From positions 1-5,451 of the forward strand of contig CAMFTQ010000056.1 of the NCBI GenBank assembly GCA_945988865.1: a DNA stretch of 5,451 nt, given 5' to 3'. The stretch's first letter is position 1; every line of letters begins with the position of its first letter. The notes under the pieces were generated by a model, which was not told the origin of the DNA, did no database searches, and saw only the letters and a program-made list of their open reading frames with translations. Below are positions 1 to 5,451 of this stretch, piece by piece. The stretch comes from an uncultured Anaeromassilibacillus sp. (GTDB lineage: Bacteria; Bacillota; Clostridia; Oscillospirales; Acutalibacteraceae). The translations under genes were made by a program, and so were the position numbers.

Positions 1-260
1 TGAAAAACTGCATAGTAGGCTTTTTGTCCGGCACAACAATTCCGCTTGCCTTTTTGCCTGATGTAATTGAGCAAATCTTTCTGTTTTTGCCGTTTGCATC
101 TTTAAACTATACGCCTGTAATGATTTATATGGGAATGTATAGCGGGCTTGAGCTTCTGTATTACTTAGGACTACAGCTTTTCTGGGTAGCTTTCTTCTGG
201 GCGCTGTCAAAGCTTTTGTGGAAGGCTGCGACAAAGCGACTTTGCATACAGGGAGGTTAA
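1..260 (+). CDS. ABC-2 type transporter permease, C-terminal part (DUF990-like), 5' end cut by window
   Basis: This is the C-terminal end (about 86 residues) of an integral membrane subunit of an ABC exporter. The frame is open from base 3 to the taa at 258-260 with no stop before the window edge. An internal ttg at 24 could be read as a start, but the coding frame continues upstream of it, so the gene is truncated by the window rather than short. The stretch FLSGTTIPLAFLPD followed by a hydrophobic run and LPF is typical of the last part of ABC-2 permeases of the DUF990 family (Ser-Gly...Pro-Leu...Pro, then Pro-Phe). A final membrane helix (GLQLFWVAFFWALSKLLW) is followed by a basic tail. 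The next permease gene begins 3 bases after the stop, and its ribosome site overlaps the end of this gene, so the two are translationally linked partners. The substrate cannot be told from sequence. Confidence 0.82.
   Translation, partial: KNCIVGFLSGTTIPLAFLPDVIEQIFLFLPFASLNYTPVMIYMGMYSGLELLYYLGLQLFWVAFFWALSKLLWKAATKRLCIQGG
251..256 (+). promoter_or_regulatory. Ribosome binding site of the second permease, inside the upstream gene
   Basis: GGGAGG lies 7 bases before the atg at 264 and within the last codons of the preceding permease gene. The overlap supports coupled translation of the two subunits and fixes the start at 264 rather than at the later in-frame Met7 or Met10 codons. Confidence 0.75.
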
Positions 261-263
261 GCT

Positions 264-1064
264 ATGAAAGGTATAAAAAGAATGTTTAAAATGCACCGCA
301 TATTCGTCACTCAGGAGCTTAAAAGAATGATGGAATACAAGGGCGACTTCATTGTAGGCATCATCGGCTTTTTGCTTGGACAGCTAACCAATATGCTGTT
401 TTTGTTTATAGTTTTTAGTCAGATACCGAGCCTTATGGGTTGGACGCTTGAGCAGGTTATTTTTATTTACGGCTTTTCGCTTATTCCAAAGGGAATTGAC
501 CACCTCTTTTTTGACAACCTGTGGTCTATAGGACATTTCACCGTCAGAAAGGGCGACTTTGACAAATACCTTACACGCCCGATAAATCCGCTTTTTCACG
601 TAATGGTAGAAAAGCTTCAGATTGACGCTTTGGGCGAGCTTTTAATGGGTATTGCGCTTATCTGCATTACAATGCCCTCTGTATCAATAGAGTGGAGCGT
701 TACAAAGGTTTTGCTTATTCTTCTTGTTATTCCGTTTGCAACGATGATTTATGTAGGCATCAAAACAGCCACAGCCGCTATTGCATTCTGGACAAAACGC
801 AGCGGAAACGTGACATTTATGTTCTATATGGTAAACGATTTTGCTAAATACCCCGTAACTATATACAACAACTTTGTAAAAACAGTCATTACATACATAA
901 TCCCCTTTGCCTTTACAGCGTTTTATCCTGCAAATTATATACTGACAGGCGAAAATCCGCTGTTTAACATAGGCTTTACGGTAGTGATTTCAATAGTAAT
1001 AATGACTATAGGAGTATGTATCTGGAACAAGGGTATAAAAGCCTACGAAAGTGCAGGCTCTTAA
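264..1064 (+). CDS. ABC-2 type transporter permease (DUF990-like), second membrane subunit
   Basis: This is a complete 266-residue membrane protein, the usual length for this family. It starts with a basic amphipathic N-terminus, then shows about six hydrophobic segments, near residues 28-52, 64-83, 123-140, 147-172, 205-228 and 233-252. The signature between the second and third segments, RKGDFDKYLTRPINPLF (95-111), matches the conserved loop of DUF990 / ABC-2 permeases (usually Gly-x-hydrophobic-Asp-x-x-Leu-x-Arg-Pro). Family members work as heteromeric pairs with one cytoplasmic ATPase and are usually found as ATPase-permease-permease operons. Here the partner permease lies immediately upstream, 3 bases away, and the ATPase would be expected before it. 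Substrates of such exporters are mostly unknown; some relatives confer resistance to peptides or drugs. No substrate is claimed here. A 35-base gap without terminator leads to the next gene, so cotranscription is likely. Confidence 0.88.
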   Translation: MKGIKRMFKMHRIFVTQELKRMMEYKGDFIVGIIGFLLGQLTNMLFLFIVFSQIPSLMGWTLEQVIFIYGFSLIPKGIDHLFFDNLWSIGHFTVRKGDFDKYLTRPINPLFHVMVEKLQIDALGELLMGIALICITMPSVSIEWSVTKVLLILLVIPFATMIYVGIKTATAAIAFWTKRSGNVTFMFYMVNDFAKYPVTIYNNFVKTVITYIIPFAFTAFYPANYILTGENPLFNIGFTVVISIVIMTIGVCIWNKGIKAYESAGS

Positions 1065-1088
1065 TGCTTTTGAATATTCATAATTTAC

Positions 1089-1094
1089 GGTGAT
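1089..1094 (+). promoter_or_regulatory. Weak ribosome binding site of the ASKHA gene
   Basis: GGTGAT lies 5 bases before the atg at 1100. It is a poor Shine-Dalgarno match compared with GGGAGG (permease) and AAGGAG (pullulanase) in the same window. This suggests low expression, or translation helped by ribosomes arriving from the permease gene 35 bases upstream. Confidence 0.4.
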
Positions 1095-1099
1095 ACGCT

Positions 1100-2191
1100 A
1101 TGAACAATCCTTTTCTTTCCTATTCAGAAGAATATAACTGCGAGTATCTTTCATCTGTCTGCTCAATTAACAGAGTAGTAGTTGCAAAGCCACCGCTTGA
1201 GGGGGTTGACGATTCCATAAAGGGCAAAAGCGCTATGGAATTTTTCAGCACTCCTGTAATTGTAAACGAGATAAAAAAGCAGGCAAAAGCAAGAAGGCTT
1301 GATATTTCAGAGTACTGCGACAGCGATTTGCCTAAGTTTTTAAATGACGGAATACTTTGTACTGACGCAAGAAAAAAGCGTGTGTGCAACGATATTGCGA
1401 TAAAATTCGGCAACAGACTCGGACTTCTTTTGCTGACGCTTAAAACCGCACTTGAAGAAAACAAGGCTGCAAGAACAGACTGGACAGACGAGCATTGGAA
1501 TTACTGGAAAAATGTAAAAACAGTAATACTTGTAGGAGGTCTTGCAAGCGGAATGCTCGGCAGACGGTTTAAGGAATGTATTCATAATATTTTTGATATG
1601 GCGAATGTAAAGCCGTACAATATAATGCTGTTTGAAAGCGGAAGTCACGTAGGGGTAATGGGTTGCGCTACGCTTATAAAGGAAGAAAATTCATACAATG
1701 TAATTTTTGATTTCGGACAGACAAACACTAAACGTAGCTTAGTGGTAAAGAAAAACGGCGAAATAACAGAAATAAAAACTCTGCCGACACTGCCCTCGGT
1801 CAATATGCAGACAGATATTATTGACAGAAAAGAGCGACTTGAAAAAGCATATGAGCTTCACAAGCATATTGTAAATATAATCACCGATACGTATAGAGGG
1901 GCGCAGGAAAGGTATGATGTAAGCGATGAAATTATTATAAGCATAGCAAACTACAACATAGGCGACAGATTAAGCCCAAAGCGAGGCGGATATGCAAAGC
2001 TGTGCGATTTAAGCGACGAGTACGGAAAGCTCCTTGCGCACGATTTGTCGGGAAGTCTTAGAAAGGAAGTAAAAATTCGTCTTGTTCACGATGCAACGGC
2101 AGTGGCGCTTTACTTTAAGGACTATGAAAATTCCGTATGTTTAACGCTCGGTACAGCCTTTGGAGTAGGATTTCCGCAGATGAATCTATAA
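1100..2191 (+). CDS. ROK-like ASKHA-fold ATPase/kinase-like protein, apparently circularly permuted
   Basis: This 363-residue soluble protein has the ATP-binding motifs of the actin/hexokinase (ASKHA) superfamily, closest by eye to ROK sugar kinases. They are: an adenosine-type motif VILVGGLASG at 142-151; a ROK C-terminal-like segment ending GVMGCATLI (185-193); a phosphate-1 motif DFGQTNTK (204-211, DxGxTxxK); a segment EIIISIANYNIGD like ROK's GIAIPGxVD; a probable catalytic Asp331 in VHDATAVAL (ROK: NDANAAAL); and phosphate-2 LTLGTAFGVG (348-357). In ROK proteins phosphate-1 opens the chain and the adenosine motif is near the end. Here the order is rotated, and the protein stops 6 residues after phosphate-2. 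Residues 44-118 resemble the ROK helical region that normally follows phosphate-2. The hexose-binding EXGH motif and the CxCGxxGC zinc motif are not seen; residues 22-25 (SINR) fall where EXGH would align. There is no N-terminal helix-turn-helix, so a ROK repressor is unlikely. It is probably cotranscribed with the exporter genes. Nucleotide binding is likely; the substrate is unknown. Confidence 0.7.
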   Translation: MNNPFLSYSEEYNCEYLSSVCSINRVVVAKPPLEGVDDSIKGKSAMEFFSTPVIVNEIKKQAKARRLDISEYCDSDLPKFLNDGILCTDARKKRVCNDIAIKFGNRLGLLLLTLKTALEENKAARTDWTDEHWNYWKNVKTVILVGGLASGMLGRRFKECIHNIFDMANVKPYNIMLFESGSHVGVMGCATLIKEENSYNVIFDFGQTNTKRSLVVKKNGEITEIKTLPTLPSVNMQTDIIDRKERLEKAYELHKHIVNIITDTYRGAQERYDVSDEIIISIANYNIGDRLSPKRGGYAKLCDLSDEYGKLLAHDLSGSLRKEVKIRLVHDATAVALYFKDYENSVCLTLGTAFGVGFPQMNL

Positions 2192-2194
2192 AAT

Positions 2195-2220
2195 AAAAAT
2201 CTCCCGAAAGGGAGATTTTT
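2195..2220 (+). terminator. Rho-independent terminator after the ASKHA gene
   Basis: A perfect 11-base-pair stem pairs AAAAATCTCCC (2195-2205) with GGGAGATTTTT (2210-2220) around a GAAA tetraloop. The stem starts 4 bases after the taa stop. The A-tract on one side and T-tract on the other could let it work in both directions. It marks the end of the exporter-ASKHA transcription unit and insulates the pullulanase gene. Confidence 0.92.
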
Positions 2221-2244
2221 GTTATTATGCACAAAATCAAGCGG

Positions 2245-2273
2245 TTAATATTGTTAAAAAAGCGTTATATTAT
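2245..2273 (+). promoter_or_regulatory. Candidate sigma-A-type promoter for the pullulanase gene
   Basis: TTAATA (2245-2250) and TATTAT (2268-2273) are separated by 17 bases and match the -35 and -10 consensus at 4 of 6 and 5 of 6 positions. A second possible -10, TATCAT at 2291-2296, lacks a good -35. The spacer is very AT-rich, so chance matches are easy. The position after a strong terminator and before a single large gene makes some promoter here near certain, but the exact site is not. Confidence 0.4.
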
Positions 2274-2307
2274 TTATGTCAGTTTTATGTTATCATATTT
2301 TTAAGAA

Positions 2308-2345
2308 GTGTGTAATGATTACTTTGAAAAATCATTTTATCACAC
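2308..2345 (+). promoter_or_regulatory. Imperfect inverted repeat in the pullulanase leader
   Basis: GTGTG (2308-2312) and AATGATT (2314-2320) are mirrored by AATCATT (2330-2336) and CACAC (2341-2345). This gives 7 plus 5 base pairs with an asymmetric internal loop and a 9-base apical loop. It lies downstream of the proposed promoter and 15 bases before the ribosome site, with no U-tract after it, so it is not a terminator. It could be an operator or a leader hairpin affecting mRNA stability or translation. The function is inferred from position only. Confidence 0.35.
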
Positions 2346-2360
2346 AAATTTAACATCAGA

Positions 2361-2367
2361 AAAGGAG
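2361..2367 (+). promoter_or_regulatory. Ribosome binding site that selects the TTG start of the pullulanase
   Basis: AAAGGAG ends 8 bases before the ttg at 2376, but 20 bases before the first in-frame atg at 2388. Spacing therefore favours the ttg, which also adds the two lysines (residues 2 and 3) expected at the start of a signal peptide. Confidence 0.75.
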
Positions 2368-2375
2368 AAATAGCG

Positions 2376-2450
2376 TTGAAAAAAATAATGGCATTACTAC
2401 TGTCTGTTGTAATGCTCGGCAGTATGGCTTCAACTGCAGTCAGCGCCGCC
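2376..2450 (+). other. Signal peptide of the pullulanase
   Basis: This stretch has two lysines, then a hydrophobic core rich in Ala, Leu, Val and Met, then small residues STAVSAA with a signal peptidase I site after Ala24 or Ala25. There is no lipobox cysteine, so a Sec-exported protein freed from the membrane is expected, unless a later module anchors it. Confidence 0.85.
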
Positions 2451-5400
2451 GAAACTGGCGAAGCATCAACAGGTGCAGGCAACTACTACAACAGAACATT
2501 CTTAGAGGACAAGACGTATATGGGAAGTGACTTAGGCTGTACTTATACAAAAGAGGCAACTACCTTTAAGGTATGGGCGCCAAACGCAGCAAGCGTACAG
2601 GTAAAGCTCTACAAGACAGGCTCTGATAACGAGGCGGGCGCAGGCGTTATTGGCACATACGATATGACAAAGACGGATAACGTATGGTCTGTAAAGCTTG
2701 ACGGCGACCACGTTAATCAGTACTACACATATCTTGTAAAGACAAACGCTGTTGTCAGAGAAACACAGGACGTTTATTCAAGGGCAGTAGGCGTAAACGG
2801 CAACCGTTCAATGGTTGTTGATTTAGACTCAACAGACCCCGAGGGCTGGGAAAACGACAAGCACGTTTTGTTTGACAATCCGTCACAGGCGGCAGTATGG
2901 GAGGTTCACGTGCGTGACTTCACTATTGACGCATCATCGGGCATCAGCACAGAGAATAAGGGCAAATACTTAGGCTTTACAGAGGGCGGTTCAAAGCTCA
3001 ACGGAAAAGAAACAGAAATTTCAACAGGTATTGATTATCTTGTTGAGCAGGGTATAAACTGCGTTCAGATTATGCCTGTTTATGACTTCGGTTCTGTTGA
3101 TGAAACAAAATCAAGCGGCAGAAACTGGGGTTACGACCCTGTAAACTACAACGTACCCGAGGGTTCATATTCAACAAACCCATATGACGGTAACGTAAGA
3201 ATTACAGAGTTCAAGCAGATGATTCAGGCACTCCACGACAGAGGTATCTCTGTAATTATGGACGTTGTTTACAATCATATGTACACTACAGAAGGCTCTT
3301 GCTTTGAAAAGACAGTTCCCGGCTACTATTTCAGAAAGTCAAGCTCATCGGGATTTTCTAACGGCTCAGGCTGTGGTAACGAAACTGCCTCTGACAAAAC
3401 GATGTTCAGACAGTATATGATTGACTCCGTTAAATACTGGGCAAGCGAGTATCACATTGACGGCTTCCGTTTTGACCTTATGGGGCTTCACGATGTTACA
3501 ACAATGAACAAGATCAGATCAGCTCTTGACACGCTTTACTCTGACGGTTCAGGTAAAAAGATTATTATGTACGGCGAGCCTTGGACAGGCGGTACTACGC
3601 CTATCACAGACGGCTGCAAGCAGTCGTTGGCTTCTCAGCTTGATGCAAGAGTAGGTATGTTCTGCGACAGCTATCGTGACGCTATCAAGGGCGGTACAAA
3701 TGACGCATCAAAAGGCTTTGTTCAGGGTAATACAGGCAGCACAAGCAAGGTTGTAAGCGGTGTTCAGGGTAAAGGCTTCTCTGCAAAAGCTCCTGCACAG
3801 ACTATTGCGTATGCCGACGCCCACGATAACCTCATTCTGTGGGATAAAATCGTAAAGAGTAACGGCTCGTCAAGCTGGACATCAACATCAGAATCCTTCA
3901 AAAGTCAGCTTAAAGAGGCTTTGACGCTTGTAATGACATCACAGGGTATCCCATTTATTACAGCAGGTACAGAGTTCTGCCGTACAAAGAAGGGCGACCA
4001 TAACAGCTATAACTCAAGCGACGCCGTAAACGGAATCGATTGGGAAAGAGCAAAAACCTACGGTGATGTTGCGGCATATTACAAGGGTCTGCTCCAAATC
4101 AGAGAAAACTTTGCGCCAATGGCAGGCTCAGGCTTTAACACACCGTCATTCCAGTCAAGCTCAGGCCACGTTGTTGCTTATACATATACAAACAGCAATA
4201 CAAATCAGTGGGGCAAGGTTTGCGTTATCGTAAACAGCGGTGCTGCTTCTGCAAATGTAAATCTCGGCTCAAGCGGCTGGACAGTAGTAGCTGACGGCAC
4301 TAAGGCAGGTCTTAAGAGCCTGGGCACAGTATCGGGCAGCACATACACAGTTCCTGCAAAGGGCAGTGCAATCCTTGTTGAAACAGCAACCTTTGCAAGA
4401 CTTAAGGCAGAGGAAGAAAAGTTCGGCACACTTACAACAGAGCATTATGACGAAACCGGCAAGCTTGTAAAGAGTGCAACAGCAAAATACAAAGCAGGCA
4501 CAACATACCGTGCTATGCCCGACACAACACTCCTTTTCGACAATAATATTGATAAAATTGAGGGTACTGTTTCAGGCACAGTTATTGCAGACAAAAACAC
4601 AACTGTAAAGTTCTACTACAAAAGCACAGGTATCAAGAGCGGTTACTTAACAGTAAGATACGTAAACGAAAAGGGCGCAACAGTTGCAGATACAACGAAG
4701 TCACATCTTCGTGACGGCGATCTGTATCAGCTGCCGTCAATCAGCGTTCAGGGCTATCAGCTTGATACAGACAACTTCCCGGCAGAAAGCTACGGCACAT
4801 TTGACGGCAACGATAAAACAGTTACCTTCAAGTATAAATCGCTTGAAAGCACAACAACAAAGGTTCACTACTACAATTCTAAAAACTGGGGAGATGTCAG
4901 ATGCTATTCCTACACAGACAGCGGTAAAAATCTGACAGGCACTTGGAACACAGCAAAGCTTATGACATCAGAGGGTAACGGCTGGTTTGTTATTGATATA
5001 CCGGCAGCGTCCTGCTATGCTATGTTCCACCCGACATCAGGTACAGGACAAGAGCCGGGACAGGGCGAGTCAGGCTATCCTGTAGCAGGTGAGGTATGGA
5101 TAAAGAGCGGTACAATCACATTCAACGGCTCGCTCATTACAAGCCATATTGATGTAAAGACAGGTAAAAAGCTTGCAGCCGATGAGGTTCAGGCATTTGA
5201 ACAGAAGAAAAGCTCAGAGTCGTACAAAACATCTGCAAAAGAAGAATTAGGCACACCTATAGTTCCGCTTAATGCAAACGGCAAGTATGCCGCAGGTGTT
5301 ACTAACGTAGTATATCTCTATGATGATGCAAAAGAGCCTGTTACAGAGCCAACAACTGTTCCTTCAACTGAACCGTCAACAGCTCCTACAACAGCTCCTA

Positions 5401-5451
5401 CAACAGAGCCGACAACTGTTCCGACAACACCTTCAACAGCTCCTACAACAG
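2376..5451 (+). CDS. pulA: Secreted multi-modular type I pullulanase (GH13), 3' end cut by window
   Basis: This enzyme would hydrolyse alpha-1,6 branch links in pullulan, starch or glycogen fragments outside the cell. The frame is open for 1025 codons to the window edge. Residues 1-25 form a signal peptide (KK, hydrophobic core MALLLSVVML, cleavage near AVSA-A). A CBM48 domain follows (about 50-140; FKVWAPNAASVQ from 64). The GH13 domain runs from about 172 to 620. It contains NWGYDP (250-255, diagnostic of type I pullulanase), DVVYNH (296-301), GFRFD with nucleophile Asp367, YGEPW with acid/base Glu401, and HDN with Asp484 stabilising the transition state; all catalytic residues are intact. 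A beta domain ends near residue 670. Then come MucBP-like repeats (683-749, 757-821), a CBM26-like starch module (829-912), a third MucBP-like repeat (about 918-984) and a Thr/Pro linker from 987. At least one further module is expected downstream. The gene has its own spacer and promoter region, so it is probably monocistronic at its 5' side. Function is firm; the accessory module names are by-eye assignments. Confidence 0.93.
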   Translation, partial: MKKIMALLLSVVMLGSMASTAVSAAETGEASTGAGNYYNRTFLEDKTYMGSDLGCTYTKEATTFKVWAPNAASVQVKLYKTGSDNEAGAGVIGTYDMTKTDNVWSVKLDGDHVNQYYTYLVKTNAVVRETQDVYSRAVGVNGNRSMVVDLDSTDPEGWENDKHVLFDNPSQAAVWEVHVRDFTIDASSGISTENKGKYLGFTEGGSKLNGKETEISTGIDYLVEQGINCVQIMPVYDFGSVDETKSSGRNWGYDPVNYNVPEGSYSTNPYDGNVRITEFKQMIQALHDRGISVIMDVVYNHMYTTEGSCFEKTVPGYYFRKSSSSGFSNGSGCGNETASDKTMFRQYMIDSVKYWASEYHIDGFRFDLMGLHDVTTMNKIRSALDTLYSDGSGKKIIMYGEPWTGGTTPITDGCKQSLASQLDARVGMFCDSYRDAIKGGTNDASKGFVQGNTGSTSKVVSGVQGKGFSAKAPAQTIAYADAHDNLILWDKIVKSNGSSSWTSTSESFKSQLKEALTLVMTSQGIPFITAGTEFCRTKKGDHNSYNSSDAVNGIDWERAKTYGDVAAYYKGLLQIRENFAPMAGSGFNTPSFQSSSGHVVAYTYTNSNTNQWGKVCVIVNSGAASANVNLGSSGWTVVADGTKAGLKSLGTVSGSTYTVPAKGSAILVETATFARLKAEEEKFGTLTTEHYDETGKLVKSATAKYKAGTTYRAMPDTTLLFDNNIDKIEGTVSGTVIADKNTTVKFYYKSTGIKSGYLTVRYVNEKGATVADTTKSHLRDGDLYQLPSISVQGYQLDTDNFPAESYGTFDGNDKTVTFKYKSLESTTTKVHYYNSKNWGDVRCYSYTDSGKNLTGTWNTAKLMTSEGNGWFVIDIPAASCYAMFHPTSGTGQEPGQGESGYPVAGEVWIKSGTITFNGSLITSHIDVKTGKKLAADEVQAFEQKKSSESYKTSAKEELGTPIVPLNANGKYAAGVTNVVYLYDDAKEPVTEPTTVPSTEPSTAPTTAPTTEPTTVPTTPSTAPTT
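4422..4838 (+). other. Two consecutive MucBP-like repeats in the pullulanase
   Basis: Repeat one (residues 683-749) begins FGTLTTEHYDETGKLV and ends TVKFYYK. Repeat two (757-821) begins YLTVRYVNEKGATVAD and ends TVTFKYK. Both show the MucBP pattern: a beta strand, a Tyr-x-(Asp/Asn)-Glu-x-Gly turn, a middle section, and a closing Thr-Val-x-(Phe/Tyr)-x-Tyr-Lys strand. The two copies are diverged. In surface proteins such repeats act as spacers or binders of glycan. The assignment is by pattern only. Confidence 0.6.
4860..5111 (+). other. CBM26-like starch-binding module in the pullulanase
   Basis: Residues 829-912 begin KVHYYNSKNWGDVRCYSYTD, then have Gly-Thr-Trp, LMTSEGNGWFVIDIP, a YAMFH strand, a Gly/Gln-rich turn and GEVWIKSG. 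This is the usual order of CBM25/CBM26 modules (KVYYxN..W, Y.Y, G.WPG..M, gnWy..I, viF, GeiWI). The W-P-G is W-N-T here. A raw-starch binding role fits the enzyme, but the individual binding aromatics cannot be assigned with certainty. Confidence 0.65.
5127..5327 (+). other. Third, diverged MucBP-like repeat in the pullulanase
   Basis: Residues 918-984 carry IDVKTGKKLA, then SYKTSAKEE, a NANGKYAAG turn and a closing strand TNVVYLYDD. This follows the MucBP strand and turn order, with the x-x-Thr-Gly-Lys turn and a final V-x-Y-x-Y strand. It is weaker than the two repeats before the starch-binding module. Confidence 0.4.
5334..5451 (+). repeat. Thr/Pro-rich linker encoded by short imperfect tandem repeats, runs off the window
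   Basis: The encoded linker is built from units such as TEP-TTVP, STEP, STAP, TTAP. At DNA level a 19-base segment starting tcaacagctc is identical at 5376-5394 and 5433-5451 (57 bases, 19 codons apart). A 20-base segment starting acagagcc recurs at 5343-5362 and 5403-5422 with one change (60 bases, 20 codons apart). Such linkers join modules in extracellular clostridial glycoside hydrolases and are often glycosylated. Repeat number may vary between strains by slippage or recombination. Confidence 0.85.

Noticed and set aside
24..260. A short complete gene starting at ttg 24
   Set aside because: The same frame is open to the window edge, has no ribosome site before 24, and reads through as the C-terminus of an ABC-2 permease, so it is a truncated gene, not a small one.
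384..599. Minus-strand open frame opposite the permease
   Set aside because: Highly basic, no motif, fully inside a well-supported + strand gene.
1120..1648. Two overlapping minus-strand open frames (1120-1464 and 1340-1648)
   Set aside because: They lie wholly opposite the ASKHA gene, overlap each other, and have unconvincing composition with no recognisable motif; they are shadows of the + strand gene.
2255..2271. Possible catabolite-repression (cre) site around the CG at 2263-2264
   Set aside because: Only the central CG and nearby A/T bases fit; the required outer TG and CA are missing, so it is not supported.
2388..2390. ATG at 2388 as the pullulanase start
   Set aside because: It is 20 bases from the ribosome site and would remove the lysines of the signal peptide; the ttg at 2376 fits better.
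2285..2482. Minus-strand open frame over the pullulanase leader and signal peptide
   Set aside because: It is the reverse of the leader and signal-peptide region, with no ribosome site or recognisable domain.
4205..4935. Minus-strand frame 4205-4429 and + strand frame 4684-4935
   Set aside because: Both lie within the continuous pullulanase frame, which carries clear domain patterns throughout; these frames show none.

Overview
The window looks like a chromosomal segment from a gut or rumen Clostridia bacterium (Bacillota), most like the Ruminococcus / Oscillospiraceae group. That placement rests on several signs: strong AAGGAG-type ribosome sites, AT-rich spacers around moderate-GC genes, a preference for aca/gca/tca codons, and above all a secreted multi-module starch enzyme with a Thr/Pro linker of the kind common in ruminococcal amylases. 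It is inference from style; no marker gene is present.

Layout: all genes are on the + strand. Positions 1-1064 hold the end of one ABC-2 type permease gene and a complete second permease, tightly coupled. They look like the two membrane subunits of a DUF990-type exporter whose ATPase gene would lie upstream, outside the window. Next comes a 363-residue protein of the actin/hexokinase (ASKHA) fold at 1100-2191. Its ROK-like motifs are all present but in rotated order, consistent with a natural circular permutation. A perfect rho-independent terminator (2195-2220) starts 4 bases after its stop and closes this transcription unit.

A 155-base spacer (2221-2375) carries a plausible promoter, an imperfect hairpin and a good ribosome binding site. 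From 2376 to the window end runs a single open frame of 1025 codons with no stop. It encodes an exported type I pullulanase: signal peptide, CBM48, GH13 catalytic domain, two MucBP-like repeats, a CBM26-like starch-binding module, a third MucBP-like repeat, then a Thr/Pro-rich linker cut by the window edge. The linker implies at least one more module, such as a dockerin, another CBM or a cell-wall anchor.

Working together: the pullulanase would debranch starch or pullulan outside the cell. The ASKHA protein resembles sugar kinases and sits next door, but a terminator separates the two and its hexose-binding EXGH motif appears to be missing, so a shared pathway is only a guess. Its more direct link is to the exporter genes, with which it is probably cotranscribed. 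No RNA gene, CRISPR array or insertion sequence was seen.
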